NCBI GenBank assembly: GCA_002148405.1
Contig: MUGG01000112.1
Coordinates: forward strand, 1-64,000
DNA from: Alkalinema sp. CACIAM 70d
GTDB lineage: Bacteria; Cyanobacteriota; Cyanobacteriia; Leptolyngbyales; Leptolyngbyaceae
DNA: 64,000 nucleotides
Direction of reading: 5' to 3'
The notes below the pieces were generated by a model. It had not been told where the DNA came from and ran no database searches. It saw only the letters and a list, made by a program, of their open reading frames with translations. Positions within the stretch are counted from its first letter, which is position 1; the number at the start of each line of letters is the position of its first letter. Of the stretch, positions 44,444 through 53,481 are shown in pieces. Both the position numbers and the translations under genes were made by a program.

Positions 44444-44533
44444 AGGAATTCCCAAAACCAACAATCCATGTCGCTGAACTAGTTGCAATTAACTGTTGCA
44501 GCGATTTGACCCAACCCACATCATGCCTCTAGC

Positions 44534-46600
44534 TTAAGGTGATTTGGGCAAGGATTTCACGTTCTCTGCAATACGGAAAACCACCGCGAGATTATCTTGA
44601 TAAACGATCTGAAACAGTTGGGGATTTTTTGCGATTTCCAAGATTCCCGGTGGCACCCGACGACTAAAGGGATCGAGACTAATGGCTAAGTATTGTGGCT
44701 GCTCCCGTTGAATGACCGTCAAGCCCTCAGCCAACGTCCAATTGTCCGATCCCAAACTGGAAGCGACCATTTGGTTACGGTAGGGGAAGCCATAGAGTCC
44801 ATAGGGCCGCAAGCCGACGGAGTAAATTTTGGCCTGATCTAAATTCTGTTGCACCCACTGGTACACTCCACTAGGTTTTGGCCCAAAGGGAAAGACAATC
44901 CCATCGTGTCCCGGTAAGCCTGAAGGCAATCGATAGGTGCTGACTTGCAGAACTAAGAGCAATAATGCCGCTGCCCCGACACCACTCAACCAAGGTAGAG
45001 TTTGCGATCGCAAAGGTGTGAGTGATGCATGATCCAGTGGCCAGGGTTCTTGCTCCGATTCAAGCTCAGATTCTTCAACCGCTATCCCACCATTCTCTTG
45101 GAGCGATCGCGGTTGATTCCCGGTCGCAGTCATCACCCCAATCACCTGTCCCGCTAACCAGAGGGCGAGGATCAGCGTTAACGGAAAAATAATCGCACTG
45201 TACCGTAGTTGCAACAGGAAAACCTTACCACTACCCGCCAGATAGCCTGCTCCACTGGGCGTCAGTACCAGAGCCACCAGAGCGATCGCATTCCACCCAG
45301 CCACCAGTTTGATGCCGATCGAGAATTGCCAAGGCCGCAGTTGCGCCGCAATCAAGGTGACGATCGTGATACCCAAGCTGGCGAGGAAGATGGCCAAGGG
45401 CGGGTTCCAGCTATACAGTTCCGGGTTGAACAGGTTGCGAATGACGCTGACTTCCATCGCAGACTGTAATTGATCCGGCGGCGACAGTTGACCATCCCGT
45501 GCCACATTGCGGAAATACCAGAATCCCCCCAGCCCGATCGCGGGAAGTAAGATACGAGTCAGGGCCAGTCGGCCCCGTTGCAGCAGCGTCAGCCCTTGCC
45601 AGGGCAAGAGGGTAACCAGACCCACCATTCCTACCAGGTAATAGAGACCATTCGGCTTGGTGCCAATCAGCCAGCCCAAGCTGATCCCCACACCCCACAG
45701 CCAGAGGGGCGATCGCAGGGCAAACTGGGGCGATCGGGGCTGCACGGCTTGGAACAACATCCACAGCGCCAGCAATTCCCAAAACATGACGGAAATGTCA
45801 TTACGGCCCACATCGAACAATATTTCTTGAATATGGGGGAAATCGAGTAATCCAACTAACAAGAAAAGGATTGCTATCCCGGTCAAAAAGGCAGCGGAAA
45901 TAGGATTATTTGCCGATCGGTCGGTCGGTCGATCGGTGCCCCTAGCGATCCCCACCTGTCGCAGTAGCAACACCGCAGCAATCCCGCAACCAAAGACTAA
46001 ACTGGCGGTAGTCAGTCCCAAAGCCGCATCGGTTCGGAGGGGCATCATGCTCCACAGATTCAGCAGTTCGTTACCACCGGGATAGTGCCCATAGGTACCT
46101 TGAATCTGCCAGAGGTTGCCGCTATCCATATAGTTCACTGCGTTGGGCAGGTGGAAGCTGACCACGTCCCAACTGAGGGGATGGACTTGGTGGAGTTGTT
46201 GCACCCAGTCTTGCAGCAACGATCGCAGGGGCAGGAAGAGAGCTAGCCCGATCGCCGCTAGCCATGCCATATCCCGAGGTTTTACCGATTGTACCGTCTC
46301 AGAATCTGCCAAAAGCGGATCGATCGGGTCAGCCAACTCGTCCATCCAGCGTGGCAGGATAAACTCACTCAGCCCCACCAGTCCCAGGCTGACAATGGGG
46401 GCAGCGATCGCTTCCCCTAGGGGATAGAGCAGATGGATCACTCCCAATAACAACTCAATCAAGCTCATTTGCCCCAAGGTTAGGGCGATCAACAACAATA
46501 GAGCTGATCCGAGGTGGCGCGGAAACACCTTAGCAGCCATCCAGGCGGAACTGAGGACAACAAATCCACTGGGTAAAAGCAGTTCAACGATCGGGGGCAT
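44534..46600 (-). CDS. Large GT-C-like polytopic membrane protein
   Basis: A 688-residue protein with about fourteen helices. After a first group of helices it has a loop with SWDVVSFHLPNAVNYMDSGN and GTYGHYPGGNELLNLW, resembling the first lumenal loop of GT-C glycosyltransferases, in which an acidic residue is catalytic. LVGLLDFPHIQEILFDVGRNDISVMFW and GTKPNGLYY are other conserved-looking parts. A soluble C-terminal domain (about 590-688) follows. It would transfer sugars from a lipid carrier; substrate unknown. Its ATG lies inside the end of the CCB2/4-like gene (17-bp overlap), indicating translational coupling. Confidence 0.78.
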   Translation of the reverse strand: MPPIVELLLPSGFVVLSSAWMAAKVFPRHLGSALLLLIALTLGQMSLIELLLGVIHLLYPLGEAIAAPIVSLGLVGLSEFILPRWMDELADPIDPLLADSETVQSVKPRDMAWLAAIGLALFLPLRSLLQDWVQQLHQVHPLSWDVVSFHLPNAVNYMDSGNLWQIQGTYGHYPGGNELLNLWSMMPLRTDAALGLTTASLVFGCGIAAVLLLRQVGIARGTDRPTDRSANNPISAAFLTGIAILFLLVGLLDFPHIQEILFDVGRNDISVMFWELLALWMLFQAVQPRSPQFALRSPLWLWGVGISLGWLIGTKPNGLYYLVGMVGLVTLLPWQGLTLLQRGRLALTRILLPAIGLGGFWYFRNVARDGQLSPPDQLQSAMEVSVIRNLFNPELYSWNPPLAIFLASLGITIVTLIAAQLRPWQFSIGIKLVAGWNAIALVALVLTPSGAGYLAGSGKVFLLQLRYSAIIFPLTLILALWLAGQVIGVMTATGNQPRSLQENGGIAVEESELESEQEPWPLDHASLTPLRSQTLPWLSGVGAAALLLLVLQVSTYRLPSGLPGHDGIVFPFGPKPSGVYQWVQQNLDQAKIYSVGLRPYGLYGFPYRNQMVASSLGSDNWTLAEGLTVIQREQPQYLAISLDPFSRRVPPGILEIAKNPQLFQIVYQDNLAVVFRIAENVKSLPKSP

Positions 46601-47252
46601 GATCTGTAGTGAGGGATTGACTCAGGGTATAGCTCAGCTTCTCTGCCATGCCTGCAATCCAGGTTTCATCCTGTTGGGTATAGCTGCGAGGTGCATTCGC
46701 CCCGAGAATCATAACGCCATCTGCCCCGATCGGCTGACAGATGATCCCCTGAATATTCTCTGGTAAGTAATCAAACTCAATCCGCCCCGGATAGGCTTTG
46801 ACATCTACCAGGTAAATGGGCTTCTGCTTGTCCAGCACCCGTTGCACAATCGGCCCCGGTTGCAATTCTGCCTTGGCGGGTAAAATGCCCCGGCGCAGCA
46901 GAATTTTGCCTTGGTAATACAGGACAACGGTTTGCGTCACCGTATTGGTCAGCAGTAACCGCGACACCCAAGCCAGTTCCGCCTGCACCGCTTCCGGTAA
47001 GGTTTTATCCAAGTCAAAGCCCTCTTCGCCCACCAGTTGCACCCGATCGGGTAACTTTGGCTGAATTTGTTGCCACAGTAAACCCGTTAGAATCAACAAC
47101 GCACTGAGAATTACCCCCAAGGCATCCGATCTCGCTTGGGAATCACTCAATTCCGGTGTCAAAATCCGATTCGTCAGCAGTAAAATGCCAGCAACCGTTC
47201 CCACAACGATCGGTAACCGTCGAAGCACTTGATTTTGATCGGGTTTTGCCAT
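46584..47252 (-). CDS. CCB2/CCB4-like cofactor assembly of complex C protein
   Basis: A 222-residue protein with two N-terminal helices (about 11-28 and 43-62) and a C-terminal soluble GAF-like domain (RRGILPAKAELQPGPIVQRVL, YLPENIQGIICQPIGADGVMIL, WIAGMAEKLSYTLSQSL). This fits the CCB2/CCB4 family (PF11152 type), needed for covalent heme ci binding to cytochrome b6. Together with the CCB1-like gene at 15296 it covers two subunits of that system. Downstream overlap with the GT-C-like gene is odd for its role. Confidence 0.83.
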   Translation of the reverse strand: MAKPDQNQVLRRLPIVVGTVAGILLLTNRILTPELSDSQARSDALGVILSALLILTGLLWQQIQPKLPDRVQLVGEEGFDLDKTLPEAVQAELAWVSRLLLTNTVTQTVVLYYQGKILLRRGILPAKAELQPGPIVQRVLDKQKPIYLVDVKAYPGRIEFDYLPENIQGIICQPIGADGVMILGANAPRSYTQQDETWIAGMAEKLSYTLSQSLTTDHAPDR

Positions 47253-47388
47253 AGCAGAGATAGATGATAGATAGATGAGTGGATGAATGGATGCGTTAAC
47301 TGCGAACTTCGTTGCTTTCCATTGTCCATCACCGATTGTCTCTTCCCTGTCTTCTTCGACTGACCTTTTTTATCCGCCACGCCGCCTT

Positions 47389-48726
47389 ATGTTGAAATTT
47401 TTGCTGCCGAGCCTGCAAACAGGCTTCCTGCTCATCCTCCTACCCTTTTTGGGGGAATCTAAACCCTTACCCCTGCGATCGATGGATGTGCCTAAGGCGG
47501 TAGGCGTAGAGATGTTGCAGGATGCGCCTTGGATGGTGTTGCCCGATGCCGATGCCGGAGCGGAAGAAATTGTGCGGCGTTACTTAAACGGTTTGACTGG
47601 CCAAGGGTTAAACGTCCAGGAGCAGGGCATTTGGCTACAATCTGGGCCATCACTGCTGGTGAATCACCAAGGCTCCACCCCGCTTTCTGCGGCATCGTTG
47701 ACCAAAGTGGCTACCTCTCTCGCTGCTCTGACTACTTGGGGGCCAGATCATCAGTTTGAAACCCTCGTCAGTGCCACTGGCCCCGTACAAAACGGTGTCT
47801 TGCAAGGCGATCTAGTGATTCAAGGCGGCGGCGATCCCATGCTGGTCTGGGAAGAGGCGATCGCGATCGGGAACACCCTGAACCAATTGGGCATTCGCCA
47901 AGTCACGGGCAATCTAATCATCACAGGCAACTTCTGGATGAACTTTGAGCTGGACGCGATGAAATCCGGCGCATTATTCAAACAGGCGATTAACCAAAAA
48001 GCTTGGCAAGAAGAGATTCAAGCCCAATATGCCCAAATGAAACCTCAGCCCCCCAAACCCCAAGTGACAATCTCAGGCCCCGTCCTCTACAGTCCCCAAG
48101 CCCCTGCCAGCCAACCACTGTTCCGGCGCAAATCTCTACCCCTGCGCCACTTGGTCAAAAATATGAATGTTTACAGCAATAATGTGATGGCTGAAGGCTT
48201 ATCTCGCTTGATGGGAGGCGCACAGGCCACAGCACAACGGGCAGCAGCAGCAGCGGGAATCAGTGTGGATGAGATCTTATTGGAAAATGGGTCGGGACTG
48301 GGCACCCCCAATCGGTTAACGCCCCACGGCGTCACAGCTTTGTTTACGACCTTAGCTCGCTACGCCAAGACCTATAACTTAACAATTTCCGATCTTTTTC
48401 CCATTTCCGGCACCGACATTGGCACCTTGATCGATCGATCAATTCCCCAAAATGCCGTAGTCAAAACCGGAACCCTGAATGAAGTCAGCGCCCTGTCCGG
48501 TGTCCTGCCAACCCGCGATCGGGGTCTGGTATGGTTCACGATTATCAACCGGGGAAGCAATATTGAAGCCCTGCGCAACCAGCAAGATGTTCTGCTGCAA
48601 CAACTACAAGCCTACTGGGGCAAACCGACCCAGCGATCGGCCAACCTGCAACCCAGCCCCATCCCGAATGCTTCCGTCGCGAAATTAGGCAGCCGCGATC
48701 GAACAGAACTCTTGGCCGGGGGCTGA
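47389..48726 (+). CDS. dacB: D-alanyl-D-alanine carboxypeptidase/endopeptidase (PBP4, S13)
   Basis: A 445-residue penicillin-binding protein acting on peptidoglycan in the periplasm. It has an N-terminal hydrophobic segment and the three serine active-site motifs: SLTK (Ser103), SNN (Ser263, YSNNVMAEGL) and KTG (359-361, VKTGTLNEVSALSG). Also GSGLGTPNRLTP is typical for S13. ATG 47389 was chosen because it puts the signal segment at the N-terminus; the frame reaches 47287. Divergent from CCB2/4, followed by a Uma2 gene. Confidence 0.93.
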   Translation: MLKFLLPSLQTGFLLILLPFLGESKPLPLRSMDVPKAVGVEMLQDAPWMVLPDADAGAEEIVRRYLNGLTGQGLNVQEQGIWLQSGPSLLVNHQGSTPLSAASLTKVATSLAALTTWGPDHQFETLVSATGPVQNGVLQGDLVIQGGGDPMLVWEEAIAIGNTLNQLGIRQVTGNLIITGNFWMNFELDAMKSGALFKQAINQKAWQEEIQAQYAQMKPQPPKPQVTISGPVLYSPQAPASQPLFRRKSLPLRHLVKNMNVYSNNVMAEGLSRLMGGAQATAQRAAAAAGISVDEILLENGSGLGTPNRLTPHGVTALFTTLARYAKTYNLTISDLFPISGTDIGTLIDRSIPQNAVVKTGTLNEVSALSGVLPTRDRGLVWFTIINRGSNIEALRNQQDVLLQQLQAYWGKPTQRSANLQPSPIPNASVAKLGSRDRTELLAGG

Positions 48727-48849
48727 TTTCAGAACTCATGGGTTTGGCTGTCAAGCCCCAGTCCCCTATGGCCTACCGCATCCCACTGGCTATGACTGGC
48801 TCTTGCTCGGCCCTCGCTATACTGAAACCATCCCCTATCGTTTTGCACC

Positions 48850-49503
48850 ATGGTCACCCTGCAACTGCAACAACTGGTAGTTCACCCCGGCCAATGCATC
48901 CAGTTGCGAGAAGTGAGCTGGGAGGAATTTGAAGCCATTCTGAGGGAACTGGGAGACACCCGATCGAGCCGTATCGCCTACAGCCAGGGAGTATTAGACA
49001 TTCGGATGCCCTTGCCAGAACACGAAGTCGCCAAGGAATTGCTAGGGGATATGGTGAAAATTTTGCTCGAAGAATTAGACCTCGATAGCGAATGCTTTGG
49101 ATCAACCACGTTCAAACGCCAAGACCTTGCCCAAGGGGTCGAACCCGATCAATGTTTTTATTTGGAAAATTCGGGTGCAATGCTGGGTAAACGTCGTGTG
49201 GATTTAACCCTAGACCCTCCACCGGATTTAGCGATCGAAGTGGATGTCACCTCCAAAACTAGCTTGAGCACCTACCAAGCCTTGGGGGTGCCGGAATTAT
49301 GGCGGTTGGAGCAGGGCCAACTCCGCATCTACCAACTTCAAGATGGCGAATATCAAGCCGTCCAAACCAGTCTTCATTTTCCCAACTTTCCGATCGCAGC
49401 AGTTCTCCCCCAATTTCTCGATCGCTGCGCCCAAGAGGGGCGTCGTCAGGCATTGAAGGCTTTTCGGCAATGGGTACAGCAACAGGCACCGGAAGTCGAT
49501 TAA
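48850..49503 (+). CDS. Uma2-family putative endonuclease (second copy)
   Basis: A 217-residue homologue of the protein at 43162. Same blocks: VSWEEFEAILRELG, LDIRMPLPEHEVAKELLGD, GSTTFKRQDL, RVDLTLDPPPDLAIEVDVTS and LGVPELWRLEQG. The two copies share the GSTTFKR block and the E-x-D core but are clearly diverged. The stop overlaps the stop of convergent lptC through a shared TTAA (49500-49503). Confidence 0.9.
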   Translation: MVTLQLQQLVVHPGQCIQLREVSWEEFEAILRELGDTRSSRIAYSQGVLDIRMPLPEHEVAKELLGDMVKILLEELDLDSECFGSTTFKRQDLAQGVEPDQCFYLENSGAMLGKRRVDLTLDPPPDLAIEVDVTSKTSLSTYQALGVPELWRLEQGQLRIYQLQDGEYQAVQTSLHFPNFPIAAVLPQFLDRCAQEGRRQALKAFRQWVQQQAPEVD

Positions 49504-50723
49504 TTCTGCTTGAACGTGCTGGGAATAATTTCCGTTACAACGCGGTTATCGCTACTGGCAGGGCCACCCGTCACCACCACCTGCTGATCCTGTAATCGTC
49601 CTCGCGCCTGGGATCCCACCAGGTTAAACACCGGATTAGCTTGCTGGTAAGTCACGTTGCCATCGGCTTCAAATTCTTGGGTGTCTAAATTCCAAGTCAG
49701 CCGATCGGCTCCCACATTGGCCTGATTTTTTTGACTAAAACCCCGCACATTGCCGTTGAGGTAGGCCATTTTTTCCTGGAGCTGCACTTCCCCCCGATCG
49801 GCACTAATCGTCACCTGATCCGTGGCATTCACCACATTCAACGGCTGCGGTGCAGTAATCGTTTGCAGATCGGTATTCCAGATCAACACATTACTTTTCG
49901 CTTGCAAGACGGGCTGCGCCATCACCACCTGGGAATTTTGTTGCAGGGAGGCAATCTTGGTTTTCAGGTCGTATTCTGCCTTATCCGCCGTGGCTCGATC
50001 GATCTGATTATTGCTGCGGTAGCGATCGATTTGCACGGGGCGATCGGCGGTCACTTTTTCCTCTGCCAACAGCCAAGTTAACTGCTCACTGCGGAGTTGC
50101 AACTTGGGATTTTTCACATCCGCGACAATTTGCCCATTCATCTGGGCTTTACGGCTGCGGCTGTAGAACTTTCCTTCGTTAGCAGCAATATTCAGTTGCT
50201 TGTGGGTTCCGGTGAATTTATTTCTGACCAGCAGAACATCTTCCGACGGTCGCCACTCCAACTCGTTGCCTTTGATTTCTACCCCATCCTTCAGGTTTAC
50301 CGCCGTAATCTTGCCCTTGAGGATGATCGACTTGCCATCTTCAATCACATCACTGCGATCGCCGGAAATTTTAAACACCGCTTTGCCATCTTGGTAGAAC
50401 TCACCTTGGGGCGCAATCACCGCCGCCACTTTTTTATCCCGGCTGTAGATGGCTTGCTTAGCCTTGACCTTCCAGAGCAGTTTGCCCTGTTCATTGGCTT
50501 GTTCCAGGGTTAAATCGTTAAACGTCAAGCTGGGATCGAAGGATTGAGCATCCCGCGCATCTTTTTGAAGCTTATCCGCAGTCCGATTGCTCCCAGGCGC
50601 ACAACCCGCCACCAGCAAAATTCCTGCCAATAGTCCACACAACACCTGGGATCCTCTCAACGTCCTTCCTCCAATGGCACCTCCCTTAGAATAGACGCTG
50701 TTCTGCCCAATTGGTTTCACCAC
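49500..50723 (-). CDS. lptC: LPS export protein LptC-like lipoprotein
   Basis: A 407-residue protein with an N-terminal hydrophobic segment ending in a lipobox-like LVAGC (Cys41), followed by LptC-type beta repeats: FNDLTLEQANEQGKLLWKVK, FKISGDRSDVIEDG, LEWRPSEDVLLV and MNGQIVADVKNP. LptC bridges the inner-membrane LptBFG and periplasmic LptA. It is about twice as long as proteobacterial LptC, with a second beta-jellyroll half (about 200-400), the usual state in cyanobacteria. Start ATG 50723; a later start nearer the signal segment is possible. Confidence 0.85.
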   Translation of the reverse strand: MVKPIGQNSVYSKGGAIGGRTLRGSQVLCGLLAGILLVAGCAPGSNRTADKLQKDARDAQSFDPSLTFNDLTLEQANEQGKLLWKVKAKQAIYSRDKKVAAVIAPQGEFYQDGKAVFKISGDRSDVIEDGKSIILKGKITAVNLKDGVEIKGNELEWRPSEDVLLVRNKFTGTHKQLNIAANEGKFYSRSRKAQMNGQIVADVKNPKLQLRSEQLTWLLAEEKVTADRPVQIDRYRSNNQIDRATADKAEYDLKTKIASLQQNSQVVMAQPVLQAKSNVLIWNTDLQTITAPQPLNVVNATDQVTISADRGEVQLQEKMAYLNGNVRGFSQKNQANVGADRLTWNLDTQEFEADGNVTYQQANPVFNLVGSQARGRLQDQQVVVTGGPASSDNRVVTEIIPSTFKQN

Positions 50724-50801
50724 AGACGCCCCAAAACAGAATCAGAGAGGCTTTGCGCTACCCCTAGGATCCACAAAACACTCTCTGATCGGTGTTATCA
50801 C

Positions 50802-50824
50802 AAGCCTGACTATAACTCAGGCTT
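50802..50824. other. Inverted repeat between lptC and the NYN gene
   Basis: aagcctga (50802-50809) and tcaggctt (50817-50824) with a 7-nt loop. A related right arm (actcaggttt) recurs at 50833-50842. It may end the NYN transcript, but no U-run is seen. Confidence 0.5.
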
Positions 50825-50869
50825 AATCACAACTCAGGTTTGATCGTAACTTTTGCACAGAGCTAGAGA

Positions 50870-51481
50870 TTAGATGACGCCCTCTTCTTCTGCCACACCC
50901 AGGCCAGATAGGGGGCGATAGGTGTAGCTACGGGGAGTCTTCTGAATATCTTCCTTGATGGTGTCTAAATCAATGTAGCGATCGGCCACGTTAATCAAAC
51001 TATCACTGGTCATTGAGCGCAAGCTGACCACTTCTACCCGCACGCCACGATAGCTGACAGCATTGACGGCATAGGCCAGATCCCCATCGCCACTGACCAG
51101 CACCGCAGTATCGTAGGAGCCAACCAACGACATCATGTCTACGGCAATTTCCACATCCAAGTTAGCTTTCTTGGATCCATCGGGTAGTTGTACTAAATCT
51201 TTAGAAATGACACGGTAGCCATTGCGACGCATCCACAGTAGAAAGCCTTGCTGCTTCTCGTTCGTACGATCGACACCGGTGTAGAAAAACGATCTTAAGA
51301 GACGAGACCCTGCCGTTAGGCGGCAGAGCAGCTTCGTGTAATCAATTTCAATGCCAAGTTGCAGTGCTGCGTAAAACAGGTTGGAGCCATCAATAAAGAT
51401 AGCCACGCGGCCTCGATTTTCGAGAACCTGTTCTGGAGAGAAGATGATCTCTCCCTCAGGGTGAACATTATTGCTCAACAC
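50870..51481 (-). CDS. NYN-domain protein, LabA/DUF88 family
   Basis: A 203-residue PIN-like ribonuclease-fold protein. Acidic catalytic positions lie in RVAIFIDGSNLFYAA, LDVEIAVDMMSLVG and VLVSGDGDLAYAV. It resembles cyanobacterial LabA, which takes part in circadian output in Synechococcus, although most family members are uncharacterised RNases. ATG 51481. Same direction as metG, 100 bp downstream of it; they may be co-transcribed. Confidence 0.9.
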   Translation of the reverse strand: MLSNNVHPEGEIIFSPEQVLENRGRVAIFIDGSNLFYAALQLGIEIDYTKLLCRLTAGSRLLRSFFYTGVDRTNEKQQGFLLWMRRNGYRVISKDLVQLPDGSKKANLDVEIAVDMMSLVGSYDTAVLVSGDGDLAYAVNAVSYRGVRVEVVSLRSMTSDSLINVADRYIDLDTIKEDIQKTPRSYTYRPLSGLGVAEEEGVI

Positions 51482-51581
51482 AGTTTCTATACCTCAATTT
51501 TTATGCGAGTCATCTGATGCTTCGTAACCATAACCATATGAGAGAAAGCACCACTTCCTGTCGCATAGGGAACTTCCTGAA

Positions 51582-53204
51582 TTAACCGCTAGCATTACCC
51601 CCAACGGTTACATCCGGTAAGTCGAGCTTCTGGAAGACGGGTTTGGGATCACCCAGGGTTTGCTTACCTGCCAGTATTCCCCATGTTCCATGGGTCGAGT
51701 AGACGATCGAAACATCTATTAAGGGAGTTTCACTAAAGTCAACCGAATATCCTAATTGTTGATATACGGAAGTGCTGATACTGGGTGTAATAGGCGACAG
51801 GAGATAAGCAGCCAACCGAACCGATTCCAGAACGACATAGAGCACTTGATCCGCTTTTTCTCTTTCGCCAGATTTATACAGTTTCCAAGGTGCTTGATCA
51901 TCAATATAGCGATTTCCCAGCCGGACGAGGTTGAGAATTGCTTCGCAAGCATCATGAAAAGCCAAGGCTTCGTAGGCCGCCGTTACACGATCGCACAAAT
52001 CTTGACCTTCCACCTTCAGAGGATTGTCTAATTGAACCGTCGCACCGTCCACATTCGGCACCACGCCCTGACAATTTTTTACCGCAAGTTTGAGGGTTCG
52101 GTTCAACAAGTTACCTAAATTATCCGCTAAGTCTGCATTGAGAGTGTTGACAAAGCGGACTTCTTCAAAGCTCCCGTCTTGACCAAACTTTAGCTCCTTG
52201 AGGAAGTAATAGCGCATGGCGTCTGCGCCGTAGCGCTCAGTCAAGCCCACGGGATCAATCGCGTTGCCTGTGCTTTTACCAATCTTGACCCCATCGCGAA
52301 TGATGAATCCATGACCAAAAACCCGATGGGGTAAAGGCAGACCCGCTGACATCAACATCGCAGGCCAATACACCGCATGGAACCGCAGAATGTCTTTGCC
52401 AATGATGTGGGTGTGGATGGGCCACCAGTGTTTTAAGGCGTTCTCCAAGGTGGGTTCATCGGCATCATCCAGCAGAGCAGTGATGTAGCCCAGCAACGCA
52501 TCAAACCAAACATAAATGATGTGATGGGGATCAGCAGGTACGGGAAAGCCCCAGTCAAAGTTGACCCGGGAAATGGAAAAGTCCCGTAACCCTTGCTTCA
52601 CAAAGCTCAGAACTTCGTTACGGCGGGTTTCCGGCTGAATGAATTCAGGACGCTCAGCATAGAGTTTTTCCAACGCACCCTGGTATTTGGATAGGCGAAA
52701 GAAATAGTTCTCTTCATCCCGCCATTCCACTTCCTTATTGACGTGAATGGGGCAGCGATGGCCGTCGAGCAGTTCTTTTTCGTCTTTAAACTCCTCACAG
52801 GAAACGCAGTACCAGCCCTTTTGTTGGCTGAGGTAAATATCGCCGTTATCCCAGACCCGTTGGAAAAACTCCCGGACGATCGCGGCATGGCGGGACTCGG
52901 TGGTGCGAATGAAGCGATCGTAGCGAATATTTAATAACTTCCAGAGGGAATTAAAGCCTTGGACAATTTGATCACAATGGGCTTGGGGCGTGCGACCGAG
53001 ACTTTCTGCGGTACGTTGAATTTTTTGGCCATGTTCGTCACTGCCCGTGATGAAGCGAACGTCATAGCCACGAAGCCGCTGAAATCGTGCGATCGCATCC
53101 GCCGCCATGGTTGGATAGGCACTGCCAATGTGGGGCAAATCGTTGACGTAGTAAAGCGGTGTGGTGATCGCAAAGGTCGATTGAGCGGTTCCTGCAAAAG
53201 TCAT
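51582..53204 (-). CDS. metG: Methionyl-tRNA synthetase
   Basis: Class I aminoacyl-tRNA synthetase, 540 residues. HIGS at about 25-28 stands for the HIGH motif (PLYYVNDLPHIGSAYPT), and KIGKSTGN (about 303-310) for KMSKS. A zinc-binding insert has CVSC and a further Cys/His pair (HRCPIH). FITGSDEHGQKI and WFDALLGYI are typical. There is no C-terminal EMAP/tRNA-binding domain, as in other short bacterial forms. ATG 53204. Confidence 0.97.
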   Translation of the reverse strand: MTFAGTAQSTFAITTPLYYVNDLPHIGSAYPTMAADAIARFQRLRGYDVRFITGSDEHGQKIQRTAESLGRTPQAHCDQIVQGFNSLWKLLNIRYDRFIRTTESRHAAIVREFFQRVWDNGDIYLSQQKGWYCVSCEEFKDEKELLDGHRCPIHVNKEVEWRDEENYFFRLSKYQGALEKLYAERPEFIQPETRRNEVLSFVKQGLRDFSISRVNFDWGFPVPADPHHIIYVWFDALLGYITALLDDADEPTLENALKHWWPIHTHIIGKDILRFHAVYWPAMLMSAGLPLPHRVFGHGFIIRDGVKIGKSTGNAIDPVGLTERYGADAMRYYFLKELKFGQDGSFEEVRFVNTLNADLADNLGNLLNRTLKLAVKNCQGVVPNVDGATVQLDNPLKVEGQDLCDRVTAAYEALAFHDACEAILNLVRLGNRYIDDQAPWKLYKSGEREKADQVLYVVLESVRLAAYLLSPITPSISTSVYQQLGYSVDFSETPLIDVSIVYSTHGTWGILAGKQTLGDPKPVFQKLDLPDVTVGGNASG

Positions 53205-53390
53205 AAGCCAAGTGTTTAACTAAACCCCAAGGTATTAAAGGTAGCAATAGTGTCAGTGTCCTGGATCGGGGCAAGACCCAGACTTAAAATCCCATAAAAG
53301 GGAACGATCGAACCGACAACTCATGTTTATTTTGCTTTATTCATCATTCTAAACAGTGAGCTGGTTTTCTTTTGCGGTTCACCTAAACAA

Positions 53391-53419
53391 CAAAAAACCA
53401 TGCCCGTTGCCGCGCATGG
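53391..53419 (-). terminator. Intrinsic terminator of manC
   Basis: On the minus strand, ccatgc (53419-53414) pairs with gcatgg (53403-53398), with a GC-rich 10-nt loop, followed by TTTTTTG (53397-53391). It lies 63 bp beyond the manC stop and upstream of metG. Confidence 0.8.
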
Positions 53420-53481
53420 CCTTACACTTAGATACCGACTTAAGGTGTGCTTTGTCAATTAGAAACCCTTGAGGGGGCTCC

